Assembly (NCBI GenBank): GCA_963169105.1
Contig: OY720636.1
Location: 82,138,123 to 82,202,122, forward strand
Reading direction: 5' to 3'
Length of the DNA: 64,000 nucleotides
Source of the DNA: Ceriagrion tenellum
Taxonomy: Eukaryota; Arthropoda; Insecta; Odonata; Coenagrionidae
Shown here in pieces: positions 23,144 to 32,800 of the stretch. The position numbers and the translations under genes were made by a program. Below the pieces are notes generated by a model. The model was not told where the DNA came from. It did not search any database and was given only the letters and a program-made list of their open reading frames with translations. Position 1 is the first letter of the stretch. Every line of letters starts with the position of its first letter.

Positions 23144-23669
23144 CCCTCCGACTCCACTTGGGGTCTTTTTTGACCCCAAGCTTGAAAAACGCTTCCAATT
23201 TTTGGCTTAATTGAGAGAATCTTGCCATGTTACAGTTATGCCTTCCCACATCTTTCTTCTTTACATTCATACCATTTGAATGTTACTTTTTTCAGTTATT
23301 CATAGATGGGAATATTTTTCCTGCGTGGGGTCATATTTGACCCCAGGTGGAGACTGTGTAGGCATTAAGTTTAAAGGCGTATATCTAAATAAATGTAATT
23401 GATAAAAGGTGCTGAAAGGTAATCCTTGTGTAGGCTTTCACGGTGGGGTGAAGATTCAGCTCTAAAGTTTCCGGGATATACACCGCGTGTGTCCATCTTT
23501 GCTGATAACAGTTTCACCGAAATCACTTACGAATGTTTTCATCATTATTTCTATGTGTGTAATCCAAAAACTCCTGAAAAAACACTATTTATTATTTAAT
23601 TTACAGCATGGGGTCAGAAAATACCCCAGGTGGATTTCGCCTAAGTATTGAGCAGGTGGAGGCTGAGGG
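23144..23669. mobile_element. piggyBac-type non-autonomous element (MITE), 526 bp
   Basis: Flanked on both sides by the piggyBac target TTAA (23,140-23,143 and 23,670-23,673). Terminal inverted repeats start CCC: CCCTCCGACTCCAC on the left and CCCTCAGCCTCCAC on the right, 12 of 14 matching. Near both ends, and once inside, are GGGGTC...GACCCC-type inverted boxes (stem 23,157-23,180; partly palindromic boxes at about 23,327-23,346 and 23,609-23,632). No transposase frame, so it would depend on an enzyme supplied from elsewhere. Confidence 0.85.
23157..23180. repeat. Subterminal hairpin of the piggyBac-type element
   Basis: CTTGGGGTC, a T-rich loop, then GACCCCAAG: a perfect 9-bp stem just inside the left terminal repeat. 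Similar GGGGTCA...TGACCCC-like boxes recur internally, so they may be protein-binding or structural subterminal repeats. Confidence 0.7.
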
Positions 23670-23673
23670 TTAA

Positions 23674-25499
23674 ACGACCCACGAATGCCTACGGGAATCA
23701 AACAGTGATATGCGAACGCCTTTTTGCCATATTAGGGTAATTTTCATTATTACCATAGTCATTGGTTACTTCCGTCATCCTTTTGTTTAGAAAAAGCCGG
23801 AAGTTATGTGTAAGCAGAACTATGCCCTGCGAGTGGCAATACGATTCGAGGTATCGTTACACTCGTTCCTTCCATAGAAGTCGATTTCCATATGTAAACC
23901 CACCTCGATAGCCAGCAAATACAGAAGAGTCTAAAGATACACTCATGTCTTATCCGTAAGATAAAATGTCTACAGTTTTCTTGTATGATAACATATCTAT
24001 AGTCATTCCACGGTTGCATTAACTGAAAATGAAATGAAATAATATTATCACGATGAGCGTATATTTGTTTTAACCCCCCGTAACTCGCGCCCTATTTACT
24101 AACGCGAGAACTCGCGTGGGGTGTTTCTGACACCCCACTCTTTTTTCGCTTTTTTATCAATCATATTGGTCTATTTTACCCCAATTCCTGTTATTTTTTG
24201 ATATATTTGTAACTCCTGCGAGTATTTGTTACTTAGATATAAATAATAGTCGCATATAAATAATGTGTAGTACTTATAATTTTATATTTTTAATATTCAC
24301 AAGTATTTAAAATACTAAATAGTCGGTCACAAAATAATTCACAATAAGGTTGTAATCATAATACCATAATCATTTCATCCATTTGGCAATTTAAATTATA
24401 ATACATGGATAATTAATTGGAAATGTTACTTCGTTCCATTACGATTTCTCAATGGCAGCTCTCTCACCATTATTTTTCTTCTCGAAAATGATGTATCGCA
24501 ATAATATTTGACCTGTAAAATATTACTCAGAGTAACTTTTGAGTAATCCTCGCATTCTCTACACGGTCAGGTACAAAAATAATGGTTATATGGAGGAAGA
24601 AAAAGCCTTTAAGACTTTAATATACCTGATTTAGAGCTTATTGGCATGAATGCATCTTGATGACCATGGAGCTTTATTTATATCTATCAAAGCGATCAAA
24701 TGATATGACTTATTTTTTATGAACCTGGATCTAGAAGTTTGTTGAAGAAAATTTTTTTTGATTCTATAGTTTTATTTTAGCAAAGTGCACGTGTAATTGG
24801 AATTTTCGTAAGATGTTCCTAGGCTTTCCGAATAATCTAATTCTCAACGGCATCCATTTCATTAATTTACGGTAAATATTCTAGCATCCTTATGAGTGTA
24901 TGTACTAGTCAATGTCCAAGAAAACTTGCATGGGAGCATGGAAATGATAGAGCATGTTTGATTTTAAGTGCTAAAGATTAAATTTCACCTCGTTGATTAT
25001 TTTTATAAATCTGTTAAACAAAGGCTTCCAGACGCAGGAATCGATTGCGTTTCTGCATTCGACGGTTTCCGTTAAAAATTATGTTATAGCACAATAAAAC
25101 ACTTATAAACTTTGCCGGAGACGATTTCTCTTTTTCTGTATATACATTTTTCCGCTTAAATCAGTACCCGCTTTATTTATAATCACTTTTAGGAACTACA
25201 AAGTCGTGAAGTTGGATTGACAAGGCAAGCGCAAAATTTTGTCGAGACATAATATCCACATAATTCACGCTCTTACAGCTTCACTCTGTCTCCATAACTG
25301 AATGCTGTCACTTCCAGTATTTCCTATGGTTAAGGAACCAGCGAAAAGCTAATCACCTACCATATTAAAGCTTCCACAACTTGATGATATTTTGCAACAT
25401 CATGATTGCTATCTACTAACTGCCCTTCGGTGAGGAAGTAAAAGTGCCTCGGATCAAATTTACTGAGTGACAGAAGATTAGAAACTGAAATACATCACG
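23674..25499. other. AT-rich DNA with one possible second piggyBac-like end
   Basis: At 24,070-24,073 there is TTAA followed by CCCCCCGTAACTCGCG and a GGGGTGTTTCTGACACCCC hairpin (24,118-24,136), resembling the left end of the element at 23,144. I found no matching right end with GGG-TTAA downstream, so this is a possible orphan end. Elsewhere nothing is seen. Confidence 0.35.
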
Positions 25500-26281
25500 G
25501 GATAAACTGTGGATGGCTGTGATGGCAGGAAAAATAGCAGTGGAAAACCATGCGATAGGAAGGTTAGCTACAAAAGCTACCTGATGGTGTACCGCAAATA
25601 TATTCTACACCAACTCCAACGGGAGAGTAAAAAGCCTCGTTGGTATAAACACGAAGTACAGCGGGAGGCCAGGAGACAAAGGAAATTGCACAACCTATAT
25701 AAAAGTTCTATTGAGTCAGGTAAAAAAACAATGGAACTTACGGTGAGAGAAATTTACGATGCTCAAGTGTCATAAAGAAAGAAAATAATGATCAGTATTC
25801 TATGAAACATCAAGAAAAAAATCTTAGGTGAATTACTAGATGAAAACTTCAAGTCATTCTGGTCTTACGCGAGAGAGCTACTGGGTGAATCCTCGACAGT
25901 GTAGTCTTTATTGGCAACAAACGGCGAAGTAGTCACCAACAGCATCGACAAAGCCAACTTACTAAACCAGTTCTTCGACAGTGTATACGATAATGATGAC
26001 ACAATATAAAATTCAGACATTCCTGATTTGAACGAGCCGATGTATGACATAAAAATTCAACGTGGTGGAAAAAGAGAGATTCATTGCCGAATAGATATGT
26101 ACAAAAACATGTCCTTCCCGTGAACAATAAGTGACCACAATAAAAACTGAGCTCCATTAAATACACTCCCATAATACACGTCACCATTTCACCATCCACT
26201 TTCTCCTTTACACGGCTGGTGTCTAAACACCCCCTGCCACAAGTTTATGCGGCGTCAGGCAGGGTAGTATGTAGGTGTAGA
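25500..26281 (+). mobile_element. LINE family A copy with the RT domain deleted
   Basis: The first part (25,500 to about 26,064) encodes the linker between endonuclease and RT: KKPRWYKHEVQREARRQRKL, then ENFKSFWSYARELLG, then NGEVVTNSIDKANLLNQFF, typical of Jockey/CR1 LINEs. It then jumps within a few bases to the C-terminal tail and 3' end of LINE family A (KREIHCRIDMYKN..., then the 3' UTR ending GTATGTAGGTGTAGA). The whole RT palm, fingers and thumb, well over 1 kb in an intact element, is missing. The join lies in an A/G-rich stretch (GGTGGAAAAAGAGAG). Confidence 0.75.
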
Positions 26282-26285
26282 TGAA

Positions 26286-26735
26286 AGGAAAGCTATTCAA
26301 ATTTTGGTGAGGCCTGATATGCTATACGGGGAGGAAACATGGCCGATTACAAAGGCCAGTAAAGAAAGTTAGAAGCAACTGAAATGTTGCGCTGGATGTA
26401 TGGAGTAACAAGAAAAGACAAGCTTAAAAATGAGTTCATTAGAGAAACAGTAAAATTAGGACCAATGAGGAAGAAGGTATAAGAAAGTAGACTATGGTGA
26501 AATGGACATGAGTAGAGAAGGGCAGGGGATTAAGTTGGGAAAAGAATTGAGAAAATTGAAGATAGTGGGGAAAGAAAGAAGGGAACACCGAAGATGAGAC
26601 GGAAGGACGAAGTGGCAGAGGACATGAAGGAGAAAAGGAGAGACTTTAGACAGGAATTTGCGGAGATTAAGAGTAAAGGGAGGAAACGCCCACTCTGTTG
26701 ATATGGGATATAGCAGAGAGAAAGGCTAAGAAGAA
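26286..26735 (+). mobile_element. LINE family D, C-terminal fragment
   Basis: Broken frames read AIQILVRPDMLYGEETWPITKA, then a decayed region with MSREGQG.KLGKELRK, and finally NAHSVDMGYSREKG with an AAGAAGAAGAAC tail. The order matches the C-terminus of arthropod endonuclease-RT LINEs in which the protein ends near ADP..WD.A. The tail is a degenerate (AAG)n. It starts directly after the end of LINE family A at 26,281, so one may have inserted next to the other. Confidence 0.6.
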
Positions 26736-26997
26736 GAACTGTTATCTACTAATTAATTACGTACGTTTCTTTCCGTGGTCTAATCGAATACCCATAAAAT
26801 GATATGACACTGCTTTTTAGAAGTGAAAAATACTCAATATTTGATTAGCCTCTATTTTCCTCAGTTCTTTATCATGTTTCTTATTTACTATAATCATAAT
26901 CAAACAGTAACAAGTAGGCCATTGGCCTGATGATAGCAATAAAAACATCAGATTAAAATAATAAACCTTGAATCTTCTACTTCTTTAACCTATTTTT
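26736..26997. other. Short spacer
   Basis: AT-rich spacer; nothing recognised. Confidence 0.4.
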
Positions 26998-27315
26998 TTA
27001 AGTAATTAATTTTTTTGGGAAGTACTCTAATAGTTTTGCTGGTCGATGGCTCCAGTATCTCATGATCCTATTCAAGAAGAACTCTTTTACATTTGTCTTT
27101 TGTGATCGGCACTTTATCTTGAACTGGTGATCATTTCTCCCCACAAAATTTGGCTTTACTATGTCCTTCCCAAATTCATCCCATGATTTTTCCTCACTCA
27201 CTATTTTATGCATCCCACATAGCCTGCTCCTTTTCCTCCTAACCTGTAAACTCTCCCATCCCAGTACTCTAAGCAGTTCTGTAGCACTCCTTGTTTTATT
27301 GTGTTTCCCTAGCAC
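26998..27315 (-). pseudogene. LINE family E, RT C-terminal ORF
   Basis: A 105-residue open frame: GKHNKTRSATELLRVLGWESL at the start, Lys/Arg-rich RRKRSRLCGMHKIV, then TNVKEFFLNRIMRYWSHRPAKLLEYF. The pattern R.SR...M.KI followed by TN..K.FF.NR.I..W..LP matches the last domain of many animal LINE reverse transcriptases, just after LEYASLVWDP. It lacks any catalytic motif, so this is the tail of a dead copy. Confidence 0.75.
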
Positions 27316-27358
27316 ATACCTAGCTGCTTTCTTTGCGCCATCTCCAAGTTCTTCACCT

Positions 27359-27558
27359 CTAAAAAGAGAGAACTCTTAGTATTTTCCACACTTAAAACAT
27401 TAATTCCTGACCCAGGTTTCGACTGCCTTCCAATCATTTTCAAAGTCTTCACTTTCAGCTATGAATCAGACCTTTGAAAATGATTGCAAGGTAGTCGAAA
27501 CCTGGGTCGGGAATTAAAGTTTTAAGTGTGGAAAATACTAAGAGTTCTCTCTTTTTAG
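27359..27558. mobile_element. 200-bp foldback inserted in LINE family E
   Basis: Arms of 87 bp (27,359-27,445 and 27,472-27,558) around a 26-bp loop, nearly perfectly complementary: outer AAAAAGAGAGAACTCTTAGT, middle TTCCACACTTAAAAC, inner ACCCAGGTTTCGACT and CAATCATTTTCAAAG. It interrupts a recognisable LINE frame, which proves it is mobile or was copied in. No coding. Both arms carry the same hammerhead-like signal, in opposite orientations. Confidence 0.85.
27409..27445 (-). ncRNA. Hammerhead-like motif, left arm of 27.4-kb foldback
   Basis: Minus strand: CTTTGAAAAT, stem GATTG-GAAGG-CAGTC (5 bp with one G-U), then GAAACCTGGGTC, then AG. Stem I could pair TC with AG... (2 bp). The sister in the right arm on the plus strand (27,472-27,508) has GATT-GCAAGGT-AGTC, with the fourth and fifth stem positions changed; four pairs remain. 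Stem III ACCTGGGT is a near-palindrome. Confidence 0.45.
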
Positions 27559-28025
27559 TTATGCCAGTAGTGTCATTCCACAAAGTCACGCCTTCAACCA
27601 TTAAGTTTATTCATCATCTCTCCTTTCTTAAGTGGGTCCCATACAAGAGATGCGTACTCTAGTGTTGGTTGAACCAGGGTTTTATAGGTCTTCTCTTAAG
27701 TGGTCGTGCTGCTCCCTTTGAGGTTTCTCATTACCCAACGTAACATTTTGAAAGCATTTTAAACAACGTGTTTCACCTTTAAACCCCATAATAAATTCTT
27801 AGCCAAATAGACTCCTAAGTATATATAGCTGTCCGATTTTGGAATTAAATTACCGGAGAACTCATAATTTCTATCTCCGATCCTTTTTTATTGCTAAAGT
27901 TTACATATTTGCATTTCTTTCATTTATATCCATCCCATTTCTCGATACCCAATCCTTTAATTTGTTCACGTCGTCCTGAAGGGCTTCATGATCAATCTGA
28001 TTTTCAATCTTCCGATAAATAATTC

Positions 28026-28190
28026 GTAATATTTTTCCGGTTTACTCCGCGACTTTGATTCTTACCACCGTGTAGTCGTAGTTTATCGCTAGGACAGGCG
28101 AGTTTGGACGTGCAATCACATGAAGCATACATCTATGACGGTCAGCTAGCACGAGCGAGATATTAGTTCAAGTGTAATCGACCGCCATCC
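28026..28190. other. Short spacer
   Basis: No feature seen. Confidence 0.3.
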
Positions 28191-28960
28191 TAGAAGACCT
28201 CCACGTAATGTAGGCCCCACACCGCCGACCGTCCCGCCACAACATCCTCCAGCCCCCCGGGGGTGGCCGCGGAGAAGACCGGAGAAAGAGCGACCAGGGA
28301 GGAAGCCTTCACAACACTCCACCCGCCCCATAACCTTCCGCCGCCCGCTCAGCTCCACCAACCCCCGTTGCCCTCATGGCGCCACCCCGCAGCTTCACTT
28401 TATTAAAAGTCGTAAACTACTTTGAAGGGGGTTGGAAGGCAAGAAGGAGTTGGGTGCGGGGGAGGAGGGAAAAAATACAAGGACTACCCGCTTCAAACGC
28501 ACCACTTCTTCCCACTACTTCGCTTAACGTGGGACGAGGGGGTTGGCTCCCGTCTCGTGTGGGGAGGGATCACGTAGTAGTCGGGAGGGTGGTTGGATAC
28601 AAACCCTTAAAGGGTTGCTAGAGGGCGTGGGGTGTCGGAGGAGGGTTGAGAGAGAGAAAGGCTGTGACGGGGCGGGGGACGGCGGGAGTCGGCGACAAAA
28701 AGTCGATGAGACAAATGCAAATAAGAACATTGTTCCGCGCTTTACGCTCGCATCTTACTCCGTTACCCCCAAGGAGTGCCTTTGTTTTGCGAGGCGGTGA
28801 TGAGCAGTCCCCGGCCATATTTTGCCAACCGAGAGGATTTTACGTCGCTTTGTCTCTCCTTCTTCTCCACTCTCAGGGAGGTGATTTTTTTTGTCAAAGT
28901 TATTTTCATGAACGGAGGAATTTCGGGACGAGGCGGGTGGATGGGTGTAGGGCGGGCGCG
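28190..28960. other. GC-rich island, no supported exon
   Basis: CpG- and G/C-run-rich island. Frames on both strands are Arg/Gly/Pro/Ser-rich without recognisable motifs, so I do not call a gene. It could be a promoter of a gene outside my recognition. Confidence 0.35.
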
Positions 28961-30420
28961 CCATGTCGCAATTCTCGGATAACAAGGGAGTCCCTCTTTT
29001 TTTTTCACGACCCATTATGTTAAGGTCTGCATGAGTGAATGCGGCCTTTTTTTACTTACGACGACGTCAAACTGATATTGCGAAACAAATGACATATGAC
29101 GAGTCGATTTAGTGGCTATGGACGTCTCTACAGGAAAGAAATCTCGATGGGTATCTAAATAAAATGGAAGAAAGTATATGTAAACGTGACATGTGCCTTG
29201 TGTAATTGTAGTGTTCCAATTGAATTAAAGGATGAATTACTTAGATTTCCACAAAATACTGGCCACAAAAGAGATTACTTAGTTTTCAACAGAAGTAATC
29301 CATCTTTTTATTATGAAGTAATTCCACCAAGTTACGGCCACAACCACTAATTCTATTAATTGAATTCCAATTTGTTTCATTAAAATATTTGACAGATTAT
29401 TCTAGGGAAGTATGACAGTTTCAACATATATTTTACAGCACTATTGATTAGTACTCATATTATCTCTCCGATATTTCTCGTCGCCAAGGTAACAACAGCC
29501 TTTAAATCTCCAGCCCGGAATTCGTTTACAATGAGAGGCCTATCCATCAATCATTGGAAATTGGCACGTCTAGAAAAATTACATTTTCCTCCAAATTCAC
29601 AACAATCCTCTCTATCACAGCTCCTTTTCAATAGAATTAAATTCATCCCATCGCCTGAAGATGTGATAAACATTGCCAATTCGTGTCTTAAGACAGCGCT
29701 TTACTGAAACCTTAAGGTTGAATATTGAAACCTTTAGGTTGAGCTTTGAAGGGGTTGGATTCATAATAATGTAAATTAGTGGGTGCATATCTTTAAGAAA
29801 CTCCTTTCCAAACTGAAAAACGCTGCTTAGTTATGATATACATTGGCCATTGCCAAACACTAATATCACGCACTCAATCCATACTGCTTGAATATTACCT
29901 AACACGATAAAATGCCGTACTATCATGGTAGAAGAACAATTAGGCTTCAACGGACAAAAAAGAGATTATATGATTAATTCATTTTTGACAATTAATTAAT
30001 TATTATGATAGACAAAAATTGCATTTTAACGTGTTTCGATCAACATGGGTGGAAAATTATCGATCAATTTCTTATCCAATGTTCATAGGAAAAACTGATA
30101 GATGTACGAAATATCACGTAAAGCTTTAAAATGAATGAATATTAGTTTAAGAATTTAAGGCTATAAGTCATAACCGTGGGCAACATTAAATAAAACTACC
30201 AGATTTAAAAATAGTGTTCCTCTAAGTACCATAAATTTATATATTCTGTTACCACTATAACAAGCATTTTACAATAGTAAAGGAAGATGTCAAGTCAGTG
30301 AGTTACGTTAAAACTTAGGTAAATCTAAGTAGTAACCATCTAATGCTGCATTTACTGATAGTCGAATAAAAATTATTGCTCATGCTTTCCTTCCTCATAA
30401 AAGATAAATGAGTCGTTTTA
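28961..30420. other. AT-rich DNA, weak hammerhead-like candidate near 29.7 kb
   Basis: At 29,655-29,663 there is CCTGAAGAT and at 29,706-29,719 GAAACCTTAAGGTT, containing the palindrome ACCTTAAGGT, with a near-repeat GAAACCTTTAGGTT at 29,727-29,740. The region between is 40-odd bases and pairs poorly. Only a weak candidate for the motif family. Nothing else recognised. Confidence 0.25.
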
Positions 30421-30446
30421 TATATATATAAAATATATATATATTT
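30418..30446. repeat. (TA)n microsatellite
   Basis: Alternating TA/AT run interrupted by AAA, followed by a T run. Directly adjoins the palindrome at 30,451. Confidence 0.85.
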
Positions 30447-30450
30447 TTTT

Positions 30451-30563
30451 TTCAAACAGAAAGGAAGAAAGAAAGTGGATAGGAACACACAAAATTGACG
30501 AACACAATGTGTTTGTCAATTTTGTGTGTTCCTATCCACTTTCTTTCTTCCTTTCTGTTTGAA
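30451..30563. repeat. Nearly perfect 113-bp palindrome
   Basis: Two 56-bp arms (30,451-30,506 and 30,508-30,563) around a single central A. By eye there is one mismatch (30,500). The outer arm is TTCAAACAGAAAGGAAGAAA and the inner arm GGATAGGAACACACAAAATT. With almost no loop and no divergence this must be recent, or maintained by gene conversion. No coding, no GAAAC motif. Flanked by (TA)n on the left. Confidence 0.9.
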
Positions 30564-31599
30564 TATTTATTTGTATGTATTTGCCACTGAGCAGTCTGAG
30601 TGAATGAACAATTGATTTTATTATTATATTGATATAATTAAATTAAGTACCGTAAAAGACACAATATTATTGATATCCGGAGAAATAAGTCTACATTTGA
30701 CGGATATACTCGTATAACGAGTTTCCTTTTGAAATCCAAGGGTTTTCTTTTTATATTATTGGGGAGAATTAAACAGCGGAAGCGCAAAGATGTTACTTCA
30801 TTACAGAAAGATACATTAACAAGCTCAGAAATGTACACCGCCTGCACAAAATTTCACCAACTCAATATTTGAGAAGGGAGAAATAGAGATAAAGTGAGTT
30901 GCAAACACAATTTTGCAAAGTGATGCACAGTGCAAACGATAATCTAATCAATCCCTATATACGTTCGTGACCCCATTCGTCGATGGCCGGCAACATTCAA
31001 TGCGTGACGGGCTCTCATCGCTAATTCGGTTATGGGAATCGAGAGGCCACTTTACTCTATGCTCCCCCCCCCCGCCCCTTGGACTGCACGCACTACTTGA
31101 AATTCCGAAGCTGGCGGGCACTCGGCGAGTCTTCACCGGCTCTTCGGTGCTCGAGGACCGGGAGTCGAGGAGCCTCGCTCAAAGGGTTATCTAGCACTCG
31201 ACGCCGGGGATCGCCCGAGCCTTCGAACCCATGACACGGCCACTTATACCGGAGACCCGCGTGCAAATCAACGACACTCGTGCGATGAGTGATACACAAC
31301 ACCAAGCTGCTGGAAACGTTGATTGGCCCCACTGGTCATTGACATGGGCTCCAAGGAGTTCGTTTTTTTGCAAAAAGGCATTAGGAGTGACTGAACTGAT
31401 TGAAAATAGGAAATCAGAATCGAAATAAGACTGAGAGACCGAGTTCTGATGCCAGAGAAGCATTACAAGATAAACTAGATGGCGAAATATAACCATTAAT
31501 GTAATTTATTGCGCGAGTACATTGCTTCTAAACCAATAAAACAATATCTTTGGTAACTTTGTGGTATATTTCCATAGCAATGTTTAATCGTAACTTTTA
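30564..31599. other. No supported gene; GC-rich patch 31.06-31.26 kb
   Basis: A C-run (CCCCCCCCCCGCCCC) at 31,064-31,078 marks a short GC-rich patch. Frames of 60-100 residues here have no recognisable domain. Confidence 0.35.
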
Positions 31600-31627
31600 C
31601 TACGCATCATCATCATCATCCACAGCT

Positions 31628-31846
31628 CTACAGCCCGGTGTGGGCCTTGGCTTCCTCTACAATGTGCCTCCATTCAGTTCTTCTCCTTGATTTCTCTCTC
31701 CGTCTCGTGACTCCCATTGCCTTAAAGTCTTCTGCATCCTTTAGCCATCTCTTCCGCGGTCTACTTCTCCTCCTGACTCTTTCCATCTCGCTATTAAGAA
31801 TTAATTTTGGCATTCTTTGGATTCCCATTCCTCCCACATGACCCAA
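31628..31846 (-). pseudogene. LINE family F C-terminus
   Basis: A 72-residue frame: GHVGGMGIQRMPKLILNSEMERVRRRSRPRKRWLKDAEDFKAMGVTRRREKSRRRTEWRHIVEEAKAHTGL read in pieces. The RP.KRW.KD......GV.....S....EWR.IVE.AK.H.GL arrangement is the standard end of a large group of arthropod LINEs. The related element at 44.5 kb ends the same way (EEWRRKIEDAKARIGL). Confidence 0.8.
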
Positions 31847-32018
31847 CCATGCCAGCCGTAGTACTTTGGAGAATCTATGTCCATCTCTTCTAGAATATCA
31901 TTCATCTCCATGTTCATTCTAATCCTACATCTCTCTCCTTCTTTAATTGGGCCATAGATCCTCTTTATGACCATTCTTTCAAATTTCCTAAGGATTTCTT
32001 CATCATGTATTGATAAGT

Positions 32019-32363
32019 TCACGTCTCAGCCCCATAAGTTACTACTGTTCTTATCAGGATTTTATAAATCTTCAGTTTTGTGTTCCTTGAGAGCAAAGTT
32101 GATTTGAGGAGAAGAACATTTGCAAAATGGGCTTTATTGCCTTCCCTTACTCTATGGTTGATCTCATCAGACACTTTATTTTCATTATTTAATATGACTC
32201 CCAGGTAAGCAAGCTCCTTGACCCCCTTAAACTCATAACTCCCAACTCTTATGTTTTGCAGGTCGCAGTTGGCCTGTGAAGATGACATTTTCATGTATTT
32301 AGTCTTCTCTTCATTGATTATAAGCCACATTCTTTTATCAGTGTCTTCTAAAGTATTAAACAT
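32019..32363 (-). pseudogene. LINE family F RT, post-YADD segment
   Basis: A 114-residue open frame. MFNTLEDTDKRMWLIINEEKTKYM is RT block D (GL.IN..KTK), then ELAYLGVILNN (block E, YLG), then a helix ending LIRTVVTYGAET (V..YG.E.W in relatives). It joins directly, via one frame change, to the frame starting at 32,022. It lies just downstream of the YADD box in another frame at about 32,410. Confidence 0.8.
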
Positions 32364-32459
32364 TTCCTCAAGATCAGTCAGGCTACGTGCTATCAGTGTG
32401 CTCTATCGTCTGCATATGCAAATCCTTGTTTGGATAATTTTACTACACCACAGAGATAA

Positions 32460-32800
32460 AAGACTAAAACAACACCCGGAATTGAATACATTTGTATCAT
32501 CATCAGGTGCAACCAAAGGTCGGGAACTCTCTTGTATACTGGGGAAAAAACGGAGGGAGAAGAGGGGGAAAGGAAGAAATGAGACGATGGGAGGGCGGAA
32601 GAAAGGAGAAGAGGGGGAGATAGCAGGTATCAATGTATAACTGCCTCAAGGATAGGAGAGGGGGAAGAGAACAAACATTCATTAACAGAACATACATTAG
32701 GGTCATGCATTCTCAAAATTTCGAGTTGCAACATGGCTTCTAAATCATAATATTCTTCATCTCTGATTTTATTTTCCAATTGCTGCTGATAAAATATTCC
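32460..32800 (-). mobile_element. Penelope-like element remnant, C-terminus and 3' region
   Basis: Minus strand from about 32,790: RDEEYYDLEAMLQLEILRMHD, then SVNECLFSSPSPILEAV and a stop near 32,637. This matches the end of Penelope-like proteins, which finish LE..EI.......NE.LF..SPLL after the GIY-YIG endonuclease. It is a family relative of the better copy at 47.1-47.4 kb (MDALEQMEIKRY ... CNEQLFPQSSPLL). After the stop comes a pyrimidine-rich region (purine-rich on the plus strand) and then a CCTGATGAT box at 32,499-32,507, as in the 46-kb copy. Confidence 0.6.
32472..32507 (-). ncRNA. Degenerate hammerhead-like motif in Penelope-like 3' region
   Basis: Minus strand: CCTGATGAT, hairpin ATACA-AA-TGTAT (5 bp), then CAATTCCGGGTGT where relatives have CGAAACCCGGGTGT-like sequence. 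The GAAAC box is lost, so this copy is dead as a ribozyme. Its position relative to the coding end matches the 46-kb copy. Confidence 0.3.

Larger units (their letters stand above)
26998..28025 (-). mobile_element. LINE family E, 3' half, split by a foldback
   Basis: Minus-strand Jockey/CR1-type LINE. From 28,025 down it reads NKLKDWVSRNGMDIN, then a decayed YLGVYL-like block, KAFKMLRWVMRNLKGS and KTLVQPTLEYASLVWDPLKK, up to about 27,560. A 200-bp palindromic element (27,359-27,558) interrupts it. It resumes with RKAARYVLGKHNKTRSATELLRV at about 27,340 and runs to 26,998 (LEYFPKKLIT). Several stops and indels lie in the upstream half, while the segment after the insertion is open. It is a different family from A, with its own C-terminal sequence. 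Confidence 0.8.
31600..32455 (-). mobile_element. LINE family F, 3' part with (GAT)n tail
   Basis: Minus-strand LINE. From about 32,430 it reads GFAYADD (catalytic Asp pair), then LTDLEEMFNTLEDTDKRMWLIINEEKTKYM, AYLGVILNNENKVSDEINHRV and RTVVTYGAET. After 32,022 it continues EILRKFERMVIKRIYGPIKEG, and after 31,846 MERVRRRSRPRKRWLKDAEDF to VEEAKAHTGL. The tail on the minus strand is (GAT)n at 31,604-31,622. It is 5' truncated just before the YADD box. The frames are split but most residues are readable, so the copy is fairly young. Confidence 0.85.

Noticed and set aside
24074..25400. Second complete piggyBac-type element
   Set aside because: A left end resembling the first is present but no matching right end with TTAA was found, so only a possible orphan end is noted.
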